A stretch of DNA of 64,000 nt from Kribbella pratensis (GTDB taxonomy: Bacteria; Actinomycetota; Actinomycetes; Propionibacteriales; Kribbellaceae): NCBI RefSeq assembly GCF_004365355.1, contig NZ_SODP01000001.1, positions 1,991,473-2,055,472 of the forward strand, read 5' to 3'. The notes beneath the pieces were generated by a model, which saw only the letters and a program-made list of their open reading frames with translations, made no database searches and had not been told where the DNA came from. A program made the position numbers and the translations under genes. Positions 16,998-24,918 of the stretch are shown here, piece by piece (position 1 is the stretch's first letter; each line of letters opens with the position of its first letter).

Positions 16998-17966
16998 TCA
17001 GCCCGAGACGGCGTCGAGTACGGCGAGGTCGTCGGGGGAGAGGGTGATGTCGGCCGCCATCAGGTTCTCCTCCAAGTGCTGCCGGCTCGACGTGCCCGGA
17101 ATCGCGAGGACGTGCGCGCCCCGGCTCAGCGTCCACGCCAACCGGATCTGCGCGGGCGTCGCACCATGACGATCCGCGACCTCCTGCACGGCCGCGGACT
17201 CGGGCACCCCGCCGGCCTCGCGCGACTCCGCGGTCAGCGTGAAGAACGGCACGAACGCGATCCCCAGCTCACCGCACACACCCAGGATCTCGTCATTCAC
17301 CCGACCAAATCCGACGCTGTACCGATTCTGCACCGCCACCACCGGAGCAATCTCCCGCGCCTCGTGAAGATGCTCGACCCGCACATTCGACACACCCAGG
17401 TGCCGAATCATGCCCTTCGCCTGCAGCTCGGCCAGTACGCCGAAATGCTCCGCGATCGACTTCATCCCGTGCAGCCGCAGATTGACCAGATCCAGCACCT
17501 CCACCCCGAGCGCCCGCAGATCACGCTCCAGCAGCGCCGGTAAGTCGTCCGGCCGCGCCAGCCCGTCCCTTGTCGGCCCCACCTTCGTCGCGACCACAAA
17601 CTCGTCCGGGTACGGCGCGAGCGCGCGGCGGATCACGTCGTTCGCCCAGTCGAGGCTCTCGAACGACGTCTGTCCCGCTCCGCCGTGACTCGGATAGAAC
17701 GCCGCGGTGTCGACGTGGTTCACGCCGAGCTCGACAGCGTGCCGCAGCAGCGCGACCGCTCGCTCCTGCAGGTCCGCCCCATCCGGGCCGGACCCGGCAA
17801 GACGCTTGGTGCCGAACCCGATCCGCCGTACCGCAATGTCCCCGAGCTGCCAGAATTCGCCGGACTTGCTTTCCGCAATTCCTGATGATAGGTTTAATGG
17901 CAGAGACGTATTTACCTGTGAATTCTGCATTCGGCCAGGATAAATCCTCGAAGGACATTCGTCCAT
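16998..17966 (-). CDS. Aldo/keto reductase
   Basis: A 322-residue (beta/alpha)8 NADPH reductase. Catalytic residues Asp and Tyr are in HVDTAAFYPS, Lys is in VVATKVGP, and the active-site His region is VNLRLHGM. The cofactor end IPGTSSRQHLEENLMAA is standard. The N-terminus has about 40 residues before the usual IAVRRIGFG start. The ATG at 17966 has gggaaaag upstream, while ATG 17930 is a shorter alternative. The upstream intergenic stretch (about 17870-18000) is noticeably AT-rich compared with the surroundings and probably holds divergent promoters. Confidence 0.85.
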   Translation of the reverse strand: MDECPSRIYPGRMQNSQVNTSLPLNLSSGIAESKSGEFWQLGDIAVRRIGFGTKRLAGSGPDGADLQERAVALLRHAVELGVNHVDTAAFYPSHGGAGQTSFESLDWANDVIRRALAPYPDEFVVATKVGPTRDGLARPDDLPALLERDLRALGVEVLDLVNLRLHGMKSIAEHFGVLAELQAKGMIRHLGVSNVRVEHLHEAREIAPVVAVQNRYSVGFGRVNDEILGVCGELGIAFVPFFTLTAESREAGGVPESAAVQEVADRHGATPAQIRLAWTLSRGAHVLAIPGTSSRQHLEENLMAADITLSPDDLAVLDAVSG

Positions 17967-18000
17967 CTTTTCCCAGACTTTTCTGCGTTATTCTGCGCGC

Positions 18001-18828
18001 GTGGGACTCACCGACCGACAACAAGTTCTCCTCGACACCTGGCTGCCCTCGGCCCAGCTCGTCAAGGACCACAGCTGGGGTCTGATCGGCACACTCGTAC
18101 TTGAGCTCATCCACAACGGTGAGCGCTACATCGCGAAGGCCGGCGACGCGGCCGACCATCACCTTGCGCGCGAGATACGGGCCCACCGCAACTGGCTGAC
18201 CCCATGGACCTCGCGGGGGAGGGCGCCCGAGTTCGTCCGCGTCGACGACGACGCCAAGCTGCTCCTGACACGGTTCCTGCCCGGGGAATTGGTCGAGGGC
18301 ACGCCTGCCGAATGGGCGCCTGCGACGTACGACGAGGCCGGTGAACTGCTGGCGCAGTTCCACCAGCAATCCGCCGTACGGGACGACGCCTACGAATCCC
18401 GTGAGAACCAGCGGACGCTGGCCGACCTCGGCAAGGCGCACCGAATCGCACCCGACCTGACCGAGCGCCTGCAAGCAGAGATCGCCGGCTGGCCGACGCC
18501 GCCGGCGATTCTCGTGCCGACCCATGGCGATTGGCAGCCGCGCAACTGGCTGACCGACCGCGGCATCATCCGCGTCATCGACTTCGGCCGAGCCGACCTC
18601 CGCCCGGCGTACACCGACCTCGCCCGGCTCGCGGCCCAGCAGTTCCGCTCGAACCCGGAGTTGGAGGCAGCCTTCCTGAGCGGCTACGGCTCAGACCCAC
18701 GCGAGCCGGCCGCCTGGCACCGGGCTCAACTCCGCGAGGCCGTCAACACCTGCATCTGGGCCTACCAGGTCGGCGACGAACCCTTCGAGCAACAGGGCCA
18801 CCGCATGATCGCAGAAGCCATCAGCTAG
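18001..18828 (+). CDS. Aminoglycoside phosphotransferase (APH)-fold kinase
   Basis: A 275-residue kinase-like protein. The ATP-binding lysine is probably Lys46 (ERYIAKAG), the catalytic loop is HGDWQPRNW (His175, Asp177) and the metal-binding DFG-like motif is IDFGRADL (about 197). This is the APH/choline-kinase fold; members phosphorylate antibiotics, homoserine or other small hydroxylated molecules. No resistance context is seen here. GTG start. The last bases overlap the end of the isochorismatase remnant on the other strand. Confidence 0.83.
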   Translation: MGLTDRQQVLLDTWLPSAQLVKDHSWGLIGTLVLELIHNGERYIAKAGDAADHHLAREIRAHRNWLTPWTSRGRAPEFVRVDDDAKLLLTRFLPGELVEGTPAEWAPATYDEAGELLAQFHQQSAVRDDAYESRENQRTLADLGKAHRIAPDLTERLQAEIAGWPTPPAILVPTHGDWQPRNWLTDRGIIRVIDFGRADLRPAYTDLARLAAQQFRSNPELEAAFLSGYGSDPREPAAWHRAQLREAVNTCIWAYQVGDEPFEQQGHRMIAEAIS

Positions 18829-19060
18829 GCGACGGCGGCGACCCACTTGTCGATCGTCAGTACGTCGGCTTGCCGCGGAAACACCTTCTCGGTGAGCACG
18901 CGGTGGACCTCGGGATCGGAGTCGCGACAGCCGTCCTCGAGGACCGTCAGCCGGAAGTCGAGGTTCGGCCGCCTGGCGCAACGTCGGTCGGAGGCATGCG
19001 GTTCGCGGCTCACCAGTCCGCGTTCCTCGAGGGCGGCCGGGGTGACGGCCACATCAATTA
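18825..19060 (-). pseudogene. Remnant of an isochorismatase-family hydrolase (frameshifted, N-terminus lost)
   Basis: One minus-strand frame encodes a family C-terminus (LDFRLTVLEDGCRDSDPEVH, then RVLTEKVFPRQADVLTIDKW). Immediately upstream, in a different frame, lies TACLRPTLRQAAE, which looks like the catalytic-Cys helix that normally joins it. A single-base shift near 18960 separates the two. The first half of the gene (Asp and Lys catalytic residues) is absent, because the methyltransferase start region follows directly. This is a broken gene rather than a small ORF. The upstream boundary is approximate. Confidence 0.65.
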
Positions 19061-19128
19061 GTTCGCCGTACCTACCCGGTCCTCGAAACTCCGTTGTCGG
19101 CGCTTCGCGACGCTGGCATCGTCGCCTC

Positions 19129-19875
19129 ATGTCCTCAGCACTCGATGCGCTGATCGTCGACCGGTATCCGCGGTCGAACACCTATGACCAGCAGTGGATC
19201 GTCGACAACCTCATGGGTCCGCATCCGCTCTGGAGCGCGGAGGGTCTGATGGAGGCGATGACGCTGGATCCGGGCATGCGGGTCCTCGACCTCGGCTGCG
19301 GTACGGCGCTGACGTCGATCTTCTTCGCCCGCGAGTACGACGTGGAGGTGTGGGCGACCGACCTCTGGGTCGACCCGACCGAGAACTGGCAACGAATCCA
19401 GGACGCCGGTGCCGCCGACCGCGTCCACCCGATCCAGTCCGACGCGCACAAACTCCCGTTCGCCCACGACTTCTTCGACGCGATCGTCAGCATCGGCGCC
19501 TTCAACTACTTCGGCACCGGGGCCGACTACTTGGCCTACGTCACCCAGTTCCTCCGCCCCGGCGGCACGATCGGCGTCATCGCCCCCGGCATCCGTACGG
19601 CGCCAGTCCTCACCCTCCCGCCGTACCTCGAAACCCGTTGGGGACCCGACCTCTGCACCTGGCTCCCACCTGACTGGTGGCACCAACTCTGGCAACGCAC
19701 AAACCTCGTCACCGTCAAGACCGCCGACCTTCTCCCCAACGGCTGGTCCGAGTGGCTCCTCTGGCTGAAAACCTGCGCCGAACTGGGCCGCGGCTACAAA
19801 CCCGACGAACAAATGCTGGACGCCGACCAAGGCGACCTACTGGGCCTGACGCGGTTGGTTGCCAGCCTCAACTAG
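19129..19875 (+). CDS. SAM-dependent methyltransferase
   Basis: A 248-residue class I methyltransferase. The SAM-binding motif I is MRVLDLGCGTALTSIFFA, with the acidic end of strand 2 in VWATDLWVDP. Motif IV is DFFDAIVSIGAFNYFG and the post-motif is FLRPGGTIGVIAP. ATG 19129 begins the family-like N-terminus; the in-frame sequence before it is the shadow of the pseudogene. No clear ribosome site is visible. The 3' end overlaps the convergent Nudix gene by 39 bases. Substrate unknown. Confidence 0.84.
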   Translation: MSSALDALIVDRYPRSNTYDQQWIVDNLMGPHPLWSAEGLMEAMTLDPGMRVLDLGCGTALTSIFFAREYDVEVWATDLWVDPTENWQRIQDAGAADRVHPIQSDAHKLPFAHDFFDAIVSIGAFNYFGTGADYLAYVTQFLRPGGTIGVIAPGIRTAPVLTLPPYLETRWGPDLCTWLPPDWWHQLWQRTNLVTVKTADLLPNGWSEWLLWLKTCAELGRGYKPDEQMLDADQGDLLGLTRLVASLN

Positions 19876-20316
19876 CTTTGTTAGACGGCTTTGAAGATCT
19901 GCAGGATAAATATCGTCCAGATCTTCCGCGTCAACCCAGCGCAATTCGAAATGATTGGTCGGACAATGCTCGACTGCCTCATCGCCGGAAAGTCGCGGTA
20001 CGCCGCTCACGTCGGTCGCAAGGAAGTAGTACGCGGGCCGACCGTTGTGCGTGCCCGTCCACAGCAACCGGGCCGCGGTCGCGGTGAGAGTTGTCTCCTC
20101 GTTCAGTTCGCGGATGGCGGCCGCCGCGGCCGACTCACCGGGTTCCACGTGACCGCCGGGGAGTACGGCGTACTGATGGCCGCCGCACTGCGGTCCGGGG
20201 GCGTCGCCGTACTCGCACATCACGCACTCCGCGGAGCTGCCGAGCCGTAGGTAGCGCTTCACGACCAGGACCTTGCCGGCCTCGACCACGACCGCGGCAC
20301 CTCGTGGGATCTTCAT
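19837..20316 (-). CDS. Nudix hydrolase
   Basis: A 159-residue pyrophosphohydrolase. The Nudix box reads GGHVEPGESAAAAAIRELNE followed by E-T-T, with all metal-binding glutamates present. Start ATG 20316 (MKIPRGAAVVVEAG) was chosen over an upstream in-frame start, since Nudix domains begin there. A pair of cysteines (ECVMCEYG) precedes the box, as in some Nudix proteins with an added metal site. It is divergent from the tautomerase gene by 58 bases, and another Nudix gene follows that. Confidence 0.84.
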   Translation of the reverse strand: MKIPRGAAVVVEAGKVLVVKRYLRLGSSAECVMCEYGDAPGPQCGGHQYAVLPGGHVEPGESAAAAAIRELNEETTLTATAARLLWTGTHNGRPAYYFLATDVSGVPRLSGDEAVEHCPTNHFELRWVDAEDLDDIYPADLQSRLTKLVEAGNQPRQAQ

Positions 20317-20374
20317 GGGGCAGCAGTGTGGTCGCCACCACCGACATATTCGCATCACTGAGAGGATTTGTTGT

Positions 20375-20770
20375 ATGCCAAGCACGATGATTGAAGTGCG
20401 GCGGGAGTATTCCACGGCGGAGGAAGTCGCGCTGATTGACGCTGTGCATGATGCGGTGGTCATTGGGTTTCAGATTCCGGCGCAGGACAAGGATGTGCGA
20501 CTGGTGGTCCACGCGCCGCACCGGTTTGCGTGCTCGCCGCGGTTGGCTCAGCCGGAGTACTTCACGCTGATCACCGTCGACTGCTTCGCGGGGCGCTCGA
20601 TCGACGCCAAGCGCACGCTCTATACCCAGATGATCGCCAACCTGAAGCCCTTCAACATCCCCGCAGACCACGTCACGATCCTCATCCGAGACCACCCCAC
20701 CCACAACTGGGGCCTCCGCGGCGGCCACCCAGCCTCCGACCTGGACCTCGGCTTCAACATCAACGTCTGA
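20375..20770 (+). CDS. Tautomerase/MIF-like family protein
   Basis: A 131-residue protein of the 4-oxalocrotonate tautomerase superfamily. The second codon is proline (MPSTMIEVRREYS), giving the N-terminal catalytic Pro1 after Met removal. The sequence contains two beta-alpha-beta halves (EEVALIDAVHDAVVIGFQIP; IDAKRTLYTQMIANLKPFNI) as in the long tautomerases. The agagga site is 8 bases upstream of ATG 20375. The gene precedes the second Nudix gene by only 5 bases, so the two are likely an operon with the DUF3626 gene. Confidence 0.8.
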   Translation: MPSTMIEVRREYSTAEEVALIDAVHDAVVIGFQIPAQDKDVRLVVHAPHRFACSPRLAQPEYFTLITVDCFAGRSIDAKRTLYTQMIANLKPFNIPADHVTILIRDHPTHNWGLRGGHPASDLDLGFNINV

Positions 20771-20775
20771 CCCGG

Positions 20776-21261
20776 ATGACATTGCGTGCGACCCGCCACC
20801 TGACGTCGGTCTTCCTGGTTCATCAGGGGAGCGTGCTTCTGCTGTACCGCCGTGGATCCCGCGCGATCGCCGACTCCTGGGTCGGCATCGGCGGTCACGT
20901 GGAAGCAGGCGAATTCGACGACCCGGCAGCGGCCGCGCTCCGGGAGCTCCACGAGGAGGTCGGGGTTGCCAATGATCACCTGGACAACTTCAGCCTTCGG
21001 TACGTCGCGATGAGAGACACCGGCACCGAGGTACGGACGACGTACTACTTCACCGCCGACTTGCTCGCCGAATCGCCCGTCCCGACAGAATGCGCGGAGG
21101 GCGATCTCCGGTGGTTCGAGCTGACGATGGACCCGGCGTCCCTGGAGATGCCACCGACAGCCGCAGTCGCCTTCGCCCACTGGTTGGCCCAGGGTCGTCA
21201 CGATCAACAGCTCCGGTTGATCATGATCGACGCCGCCGGAAATGTGACGGGTCCATTCTGA
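20776..21261 (+). CDS. Nudix hydrolase
   Basis: A 161-residue Nudix protein. The box is GGHVEAGEFDDPAAAALREL followed by H-E-E-V-G, complete. The N-terminus LTSVFLVHQGSVLLLYRRGS is the common beta strand. It starts 5 bases after the tautomerase stop and its own stop overlaps the DUF3626 start as TGATG, indicating a tautomerase - Nudix - DUF3626 operon. The substrate, a nucleoside diphosphate derivative or similar, cannot be assigned. Confidence 0.86.
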   Translation: MTLRATRHLTSVFLVHQGSVLLLYRRGSRAIADSWVGIGGHVEAGEFDDPAAAALRELHEEVGVANDHLDNFSLRYVAMRDTGTEVRTTYYFTADLLAESPVPTECAEGDLRWFELTMDPASLEMPPTAAVAFAHWLAQGRHDQQLRLIMIDAAGNVTGPF

Positions 21262-21995
21262 TGATTACTCTGCATTTCCACCCCAATTGGCCGCAGGGGG
21301 ATCGGATGGTGATTGAGTCGATGGTGAGTGACGGGTTTTATCGGTCGCAGTTTGTTACCGGGGTTTCTAATGGAGGACTGACGGCGTTCAAAGGTGGTGA
21401 CCGGTGGCGGTGGGAGAGTCGGTTGTTTGCGGGGGAGTACGACGAGCAGGATCCGGTGGTGCGGCCCGTCTATGGGGTGTGGAATCGGCGGGAGGATCCG
21501 TACGGCGGTGGGATCCGGTTCGGGTCGTCGTACTTTCGGTTGAAGCCTGAGGTGGTAGAGCGCGCGACGTTCTGCTTTCCGGATTCTGCGCGGGATCCGG
21601 AGCACTTCGGCGACAAGAGTCTCCTGGACCATTTGTGCCGGCTGGCAGACGAATCCGGCTACGACGACCTTGACGAGTACGTCGAAGCGCACGTCCACGG
21701 CGGCGTACGCTTCGACACCGATGTGGACGCACTGGTCCTCGACCCATCGTTCATCGGCACACGGGTCGAGGAGGCCGCACAAAAGCTCGGATGCGCGGTC
21801 GAGTATCACCCCGGATTTCGCGGCACAGCAGACGATTTCGACCCGGCGTACCGCGGTCAGCACATCGTCGACCTGGCGCGGACGCTCGGCCCGGAGCTGA
21901 CGCCTGAGCTACTCGGTCGCGCCAAGGACCCTGAGCGGCAATCGATCAAGCAGGTCTGGCACTGCCTAGCTCGCTTCGGAAGGGCCGGCGGCTAG
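21261..21995 (+). CDS. DUF3626 family protein
   Basis: A 244-residue protein recognised as DUF3626 from its N-terminal ITLHFHPNWP, YRSQFVTGVSNGGLTAF, GGIRFGSSYFRLKPEVVERA and the late FDPAYRGQHIVDLAR. The biochemical function of the family is unknown to me. The invariant His, Arg and Glu residues in these motifs suggest an enzyme. The first 120 codons use more G/T and less C at third positions than neighbours. The last 30 bases overlap the end of the sigma factor gene on the other strand. Confidence 0.75.
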   Translation: MITLHFHPNWPQGDRMVIESMVSDGFYRSQFVTGVSNGGLTAFKGGDRWRWESRLFAGEYDEQDPVVRPVYGVWNRREDPYGGGIRFGSSYFRLKPEVVERATFCFPDSARDPEHFGDKSLLDHLCRLADESGYDDLDEYVEAHVHGGVRFDTDVDALVLDPSFIGTRVEEAAQKLGCAVEYHPGFRGTADDFDPAYRGQHIVDLARTLGPELTPELLGRAKDPERQSIKQVWHCLARFGRAGG

Positions 21996-23210
21996 CTGAT
22001 CGCGGCGGCGGGTGAGGTACGCCGTCTCGGCGGTGTTGCCGGCCAACTCGATCGCCTTGTCGTACGCCGCCCGCGCCTGCTGGCTCTGGCCCATCCGCCG
22101 CAGCAGATCCGCCCGCGTCGCGTGGTACGCGTGGTACCCGTCCAGCTTCTCCGAGAGCCGATCCACCGTCGCCAACGCAACCTCCGGCCCATCCAGTTCC
22201 GCGACCGCGATCGCCCGATTGAGCTCGACGATCGGCGACGGATCCACGCGGACCAACTGCCCGTACAGCGCGACCACCTGCGACCAGTCGGTGTCGCGCA
22301 CATCCCGTGCCGACGTGTGTACGGCGTTGATCGCCGCGAGGATCTGGTACCGCCCTGGAGCGACGCCGGCCGCCAGCCGTTCGCGCACCAGCCGATGCCC
22401 CTCGGCCACCATCGCGGCGTCCCAGGAGCCACGGTCCTGCTGGTCCAGCGGCACCAGTTCGCCGCTCGCGGAGACCCGCGCCGTACGACGAGCCTCAGTC
22501 AGCAGCATCAACGCCAGCAACCCGGCCACCTCACCGTCGTTCGGCATCAGAGCACGAATGAGCCGCGTCAGCCGGATCGCCTCGGACGTCAGCTCGTGCC
22601 GCACCGGATCTGTATCCGGACCAGTCGCCAGATAACCCTCGTTGAAGACGATGAACAACACAGTGAGTACGCCGGACACGCGCTGGGGGAGGTCCTCCGC
22701 ATCAGGCACCCGATAGGGGATCCGCGCCGCCTTGATCTTGGCCTTCGCGCGTGTGATCCGCTGGCCCATCGCCGTCTCCTGCACGAGAAAAGCACGTGCG
22801 ATCTCGGGCACGGTCAGACCGCCGACCATGCGCAGCGTCAGCGCGACCCGGGTCTCCATCGAGAGCGCCGGGTGGCAGCAGGTGAAGATCAGCCGGAGCC
22901 GTTCGTCGTCGATCACGCCGAGAGGCTCGGGCGGTTCGTCGTACGCCATCTGAGCCTCCTTGTGTTTGTCGTCGCGCTTGTTCTCGCGACGGAGCCGATC
23001 GATGGCCTTGCGGTTGGCGGTCGTGGTCAGCCACGCGCCGGGGTTCGGGGGTACGCCGACCTCCGGCCACCGTTCGACGGCGGTCGCGAACGCTTCGGCG
23101 GCGGCCTCCTCGGCGATGTCGAGGTCGCCGAAACGCTTGGTCAGGGACGCGACCACCCGCGCCCACTCCTCGTGGTGGACGCGCGTGATGGTCTCCTGGA
23201 CATCGCTCAC
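21966..23210 (-). CDS. ECF42-type RNA polymerase sigma factor (DUF6596/TPR C-terminal extension)
   Basis: A 414-residue extracytoplasmic-function sigma factor. Region 2 spans about 10-90 (DIAEEAAAEAFATAVERWP and the -10 recognition part NRKAIDRLRRENK). Region 4 spans about 115-165 (LRMVGGLTVPEIARAFLVQE). A long C-terminal extension follows, with FIVFNEGYLA (DUF6596) and TPR-like helices to the end (RMGQSQQARAAYDKAIELAG). This architecture is the ECF42 group, which has no anti-sigma factor and sits next to DGPF/YCII genes. GTG 23210 overlaps the stop of the upstream YCII gene as GTGA. Confidence 0.87.
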   Translation of the reverse strand: MSDVQETITRVHHEEWARVVASLTKRFGDLDIAEEAAAEAFATAVERWPEVGVPPNPGAWLTTTANRKAIDRLRRENKRDDKHKEAQMAYDEPPEPLGVIDDERLRLIFTCCHPALSMETRVALTLRMVGGLTVPEIARAFLVQETAMGQRITRAKAKIKAARIPYRVPDAEDLPQRVSGVLTVLFIVFNEGYLATGPDTDPVRHELTSEAIRLTRLIRALMPNDGEVAGLLALMLLTEARRTARVSASGELVPLDQQDRGSWDAAMVAEGHRLVRERLAAGVAPGRYQILAAINAVHTSARDVRDTDWSQVVALYGQLVRVDPSPIVELNRAIAVAELDGPEVALATVDRLSEKLDGYHAYHATRADLLRRMGQSQQARAAYDKAIELAGNTAETAYLTRRRDQLAAGPSEAS

Positions 23211-23530
23211 AGGAACGGCCGCACCTCGAGCCTGCGGTTGCACGCCTTCGACGCCTCGGTCACGAGCTCACGGGCCGCATCGAGGTCGGCAGCCTCCATG
23301 ATCCAGAGGCCGGCGACGTACTCCTTCGACTCCAGATAAGGCCCGTCGGTGAAGATCGCGTCGCCGCCGCGGTTGTCGACGACCGTGGCCGCGCTCGGCG
23401 CCGCCAGACCGCCGGCGAAGACCCAGTTGCCGTCGGCGATGATCCGTTCGTTGAACGCCGTGATGGCGGTCATCTCTTCCGGAGTGGCCGAATTGGTCTT
23501 GTCGTCGAGCACGGAAACCAGAAACTGCAT
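23207..23530 (-). CDS. YCII-related DGPF-domain protein
   Basis: A 107-residue ferredoxin-like-fold protein with the DGPF-type core IFTDGPYLESKEYVAGLWI (here DGPY). These proteins are the usual partners and targets of ECF42 sigma factors; their molecular role is not established. The stop overlaps the sigma factor start (GTGA). ATG 23530 is used, with gggaga upstream; a GTG one codon earlier is possible. It shares most of its sequence with the next upstream gene, so the two are tandem paralogues. Confidence 0.85.
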   Translation of the reverse strand: MQFLVSVLDDKTNSATPEEMTAITAFNERIIADGNWVFAGGLAAPSAATVVDNRGGDAIFTDGPYLESKEYVAGLWIMEAADLDAARELVTEASKACNRRLEVRPFL

Positions 23531-23582
23531 CACACATCATCTCCCGTGGTGAATTCTTCGGAAACGGTATCCGGTCCGCGAT

Positions 23583-23912
23583 TCATTCGTCCGCGAACGG
23601 GCGTACTTCGAGCTTGCGATCGCAGGCCTGTGAAGCCTGCGCGGCGAGCTTGAGCGCGACGTCGAGGTCCGGCGCCTCGACGATCCAGACGCCGCCGAGG
23701 TACTCCTTCGACTCCAGGTAGGGCCCGTCGGTGAAGATCGCCTCACCGGCGCGGTTGTCGACGACGGCGGCTGTCGCGGGGGAGTCGAGGCCGCCCACGA
23801 ACACCAGGCACCCGTCGGTCCTGAGCCGCTCGTTGAACGCGTCGACGTCGCCCGAACCGTCCGCCGCGTTCGCAGTACTCTCGTCGTCGATCACAGAAAT
23901 CAGGTACTGCAT
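23583..23912 (-). CDS. YCII-related DGPF-domain protein (tandem paralogue)
   Basis: A 109-residue paralogue of the neighbouring YCII protein, with the same IFTDGPYLESKEYLGGVWI core and LEVRPF C-terminus. It is first in the leftward order YCII - YCII - ECF42. A ggag site lies upstream of ATG 23912. The 52-base gap to the second YCII gene suggests one transcript. The region upstream carries a 13-base inverted repeat and a weak ECF-like promoter pattern (tgtcgg, 17 bases, cgtg). Confidence 0.85.
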   Translation of the reverse strand: MQYLISVIDDESTANAADGSGDVDAFNERLRTDGCLVFVGGLDSPATAAVVDNRAGEAIFTDGPYLESKEYLGGVWIVEAPDLDVALKLAAQASQACDRKLEVRPFADE

Positions 23913-23992
23913 CCCGCATCAGCTCCTCAGCCGTAGCGCTCCTCGGTGGCCCGCTCACCCCTTCCACGAACGCCTGCACACCGATCCGACAA

Positions 23993-24005
23993 TCTTCGTC
24001 GAAGA
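23993..24005. promoter_or_regulatory. Inverted repeat tcttcg-t-cgaaga upstream of YCII-ECF42 operon
   Basis: A perfect 6+6 base dyad with a single central base sits about 80 bases upstream of the first YCII start. Read on the minus strand, it is closely followed by ttgtcgg, 17 bases and cgtg, a possible ECF-type promoter. It may be an operator or part of the promoter region. It also lies only 48 bases before the divergent GNAT start, so it could serve either side. Confidence 0.4.
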
Positions 24006-24052
24006 AAGTTTCCACGCCGGGGGAGAGCCGCATCCTTGGTACGTTGCCCGCC

Positions 24053-24253
24053 ATGACCGACCCCATCAGGACCGAGCGGCTCGTACTGCGTGAACCCGAG
24101 GCCCGCGACCGTACGGCGGTCATCGAACTCTTCACGTCGCCGGACGTCGGCACGTATATCGGCGGCCCGAGAGACCGCGACGAACTGGAACGCGCCGTCC
24201 CTGAGTCTCCGGAGAAGCGCCCCGGCCTGTTCGTCGTCGACCTCGGCGGGTAG
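24053..24253 (+). pseudogene. N-terminal part of GNAT acetyltransferase, ended by in-frame TAG
   Basis: Sixty-six codons encode the beginning of a RimJ/RimL-type GNAT (RTERLVLREPEARDRTAVIE, then YIGGPRDRDELER and GLFVVDLGG). A TAG at 24251-24253 stops it. The next codons, in the same frame, continue the same domain (MIGMVTLDPRDPNRRG). A single base change from a sense codon would restore one protein with the following ORF. This is either a nonsense mutation, a sequencing error, or a split gene with reinitiation at the adjacent ATG (TAGATG). Confidence 0.7.
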
Positions 24254-24877
24254 ATGATCGGCATGGTCACGCTGGACCCGCGCGACCCGAACCGACGTGG
24301 GGCGGCGTCGACGGAGCTCGGCTACATGTTCCTGCCCACCTCCTGGGGCCACGGGTACGCCGCTGAGGCCTGCGCCGCCGCGCCGAATTGGTTCGCAACC
24401 GCGCGTCCCGGCGAGTCCGTAGCGCTGACTACCCAAACCGCCAACACCCGGTCGCTGCGTCTCGCCGAGAAACTCGGCTTCACCGAGGTATCCCGTTTCC
24501 ACGAATACGGCGCCGAACAATGGCTGGGGGTGTGGTCGGCCCCGCACTACAGCGGTGATGACTTCTACTGCGATATCGCGATCCCGGATCCGAGCCGGCT
24601 CGACGTCGTACACGAGGACGAATTGGTACTGGCGTTTCATCACACGCGACCGTTCTGGGAGACGCATATCGTCATCGTGCCGAAGCGGCATATCGCGTCG
24701 TTGACCACAGTGGATTCGTCCGACGAGCAGGTGATGCGCCGGTTGTTCGAGGTCGTGCAATCGATTGCGGGGGAGACCGAAAGAACGACCGGGGCTGCCG
24801 CGGTGCTGACGAATCTCGGTGAGTACCAGGACTCGAAGCACCTGCATATTCACGTACACAGTGGGGCTCGCCGGTAA
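24254..24877 (+). CDS. GNAT C-terminal half fused to a HIT-domain protein
   Basis: A 207-residue frame. Residues 1-95 are the second half of a GNAT (LGYMFLPTSWGHGYAAEACA acetyl-CoA loop; TANTRSLRLAEKLGFTEV). From about 100 a complete HIT domain follows (DFYCDIAIPDPSRLDVVHED, WETHIVIVPKRHIASL, HLHIHVHSG). The HxHxH triad of HIT nucleotide hydrolases is intact, so this part may remain functional. The frame continues the upstream GNAT across a TAG. A GNAT-HIT fusion is unusual; if translated from 24254 alone, only the HIT part would be a whole domain. Confidence 0.68.
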   Translation: MIGMVTLDPRDPNRRGAASTELGYMFLPTSWGHGYAAEACAAAPNWFATARPGESVALTTQTANTRSLRLAEKLGFTEVSRFHEYGAEQWLGVWSAPHYSGDDFYCDIAIPDPSRLDVVHEDELVLAFHHTRPFWETHIVIVPKRHIASLTTVDSSDEQVMRRLFEVVQSIAGETERTTGAAAVLTNLGEYQDSKHLHIHVHSGARR

Positions 24878-24918
24878 ACCCTGTGCGTGGTCGCGGGTCT
24901 GTGGTGTTGGATCGGTGC

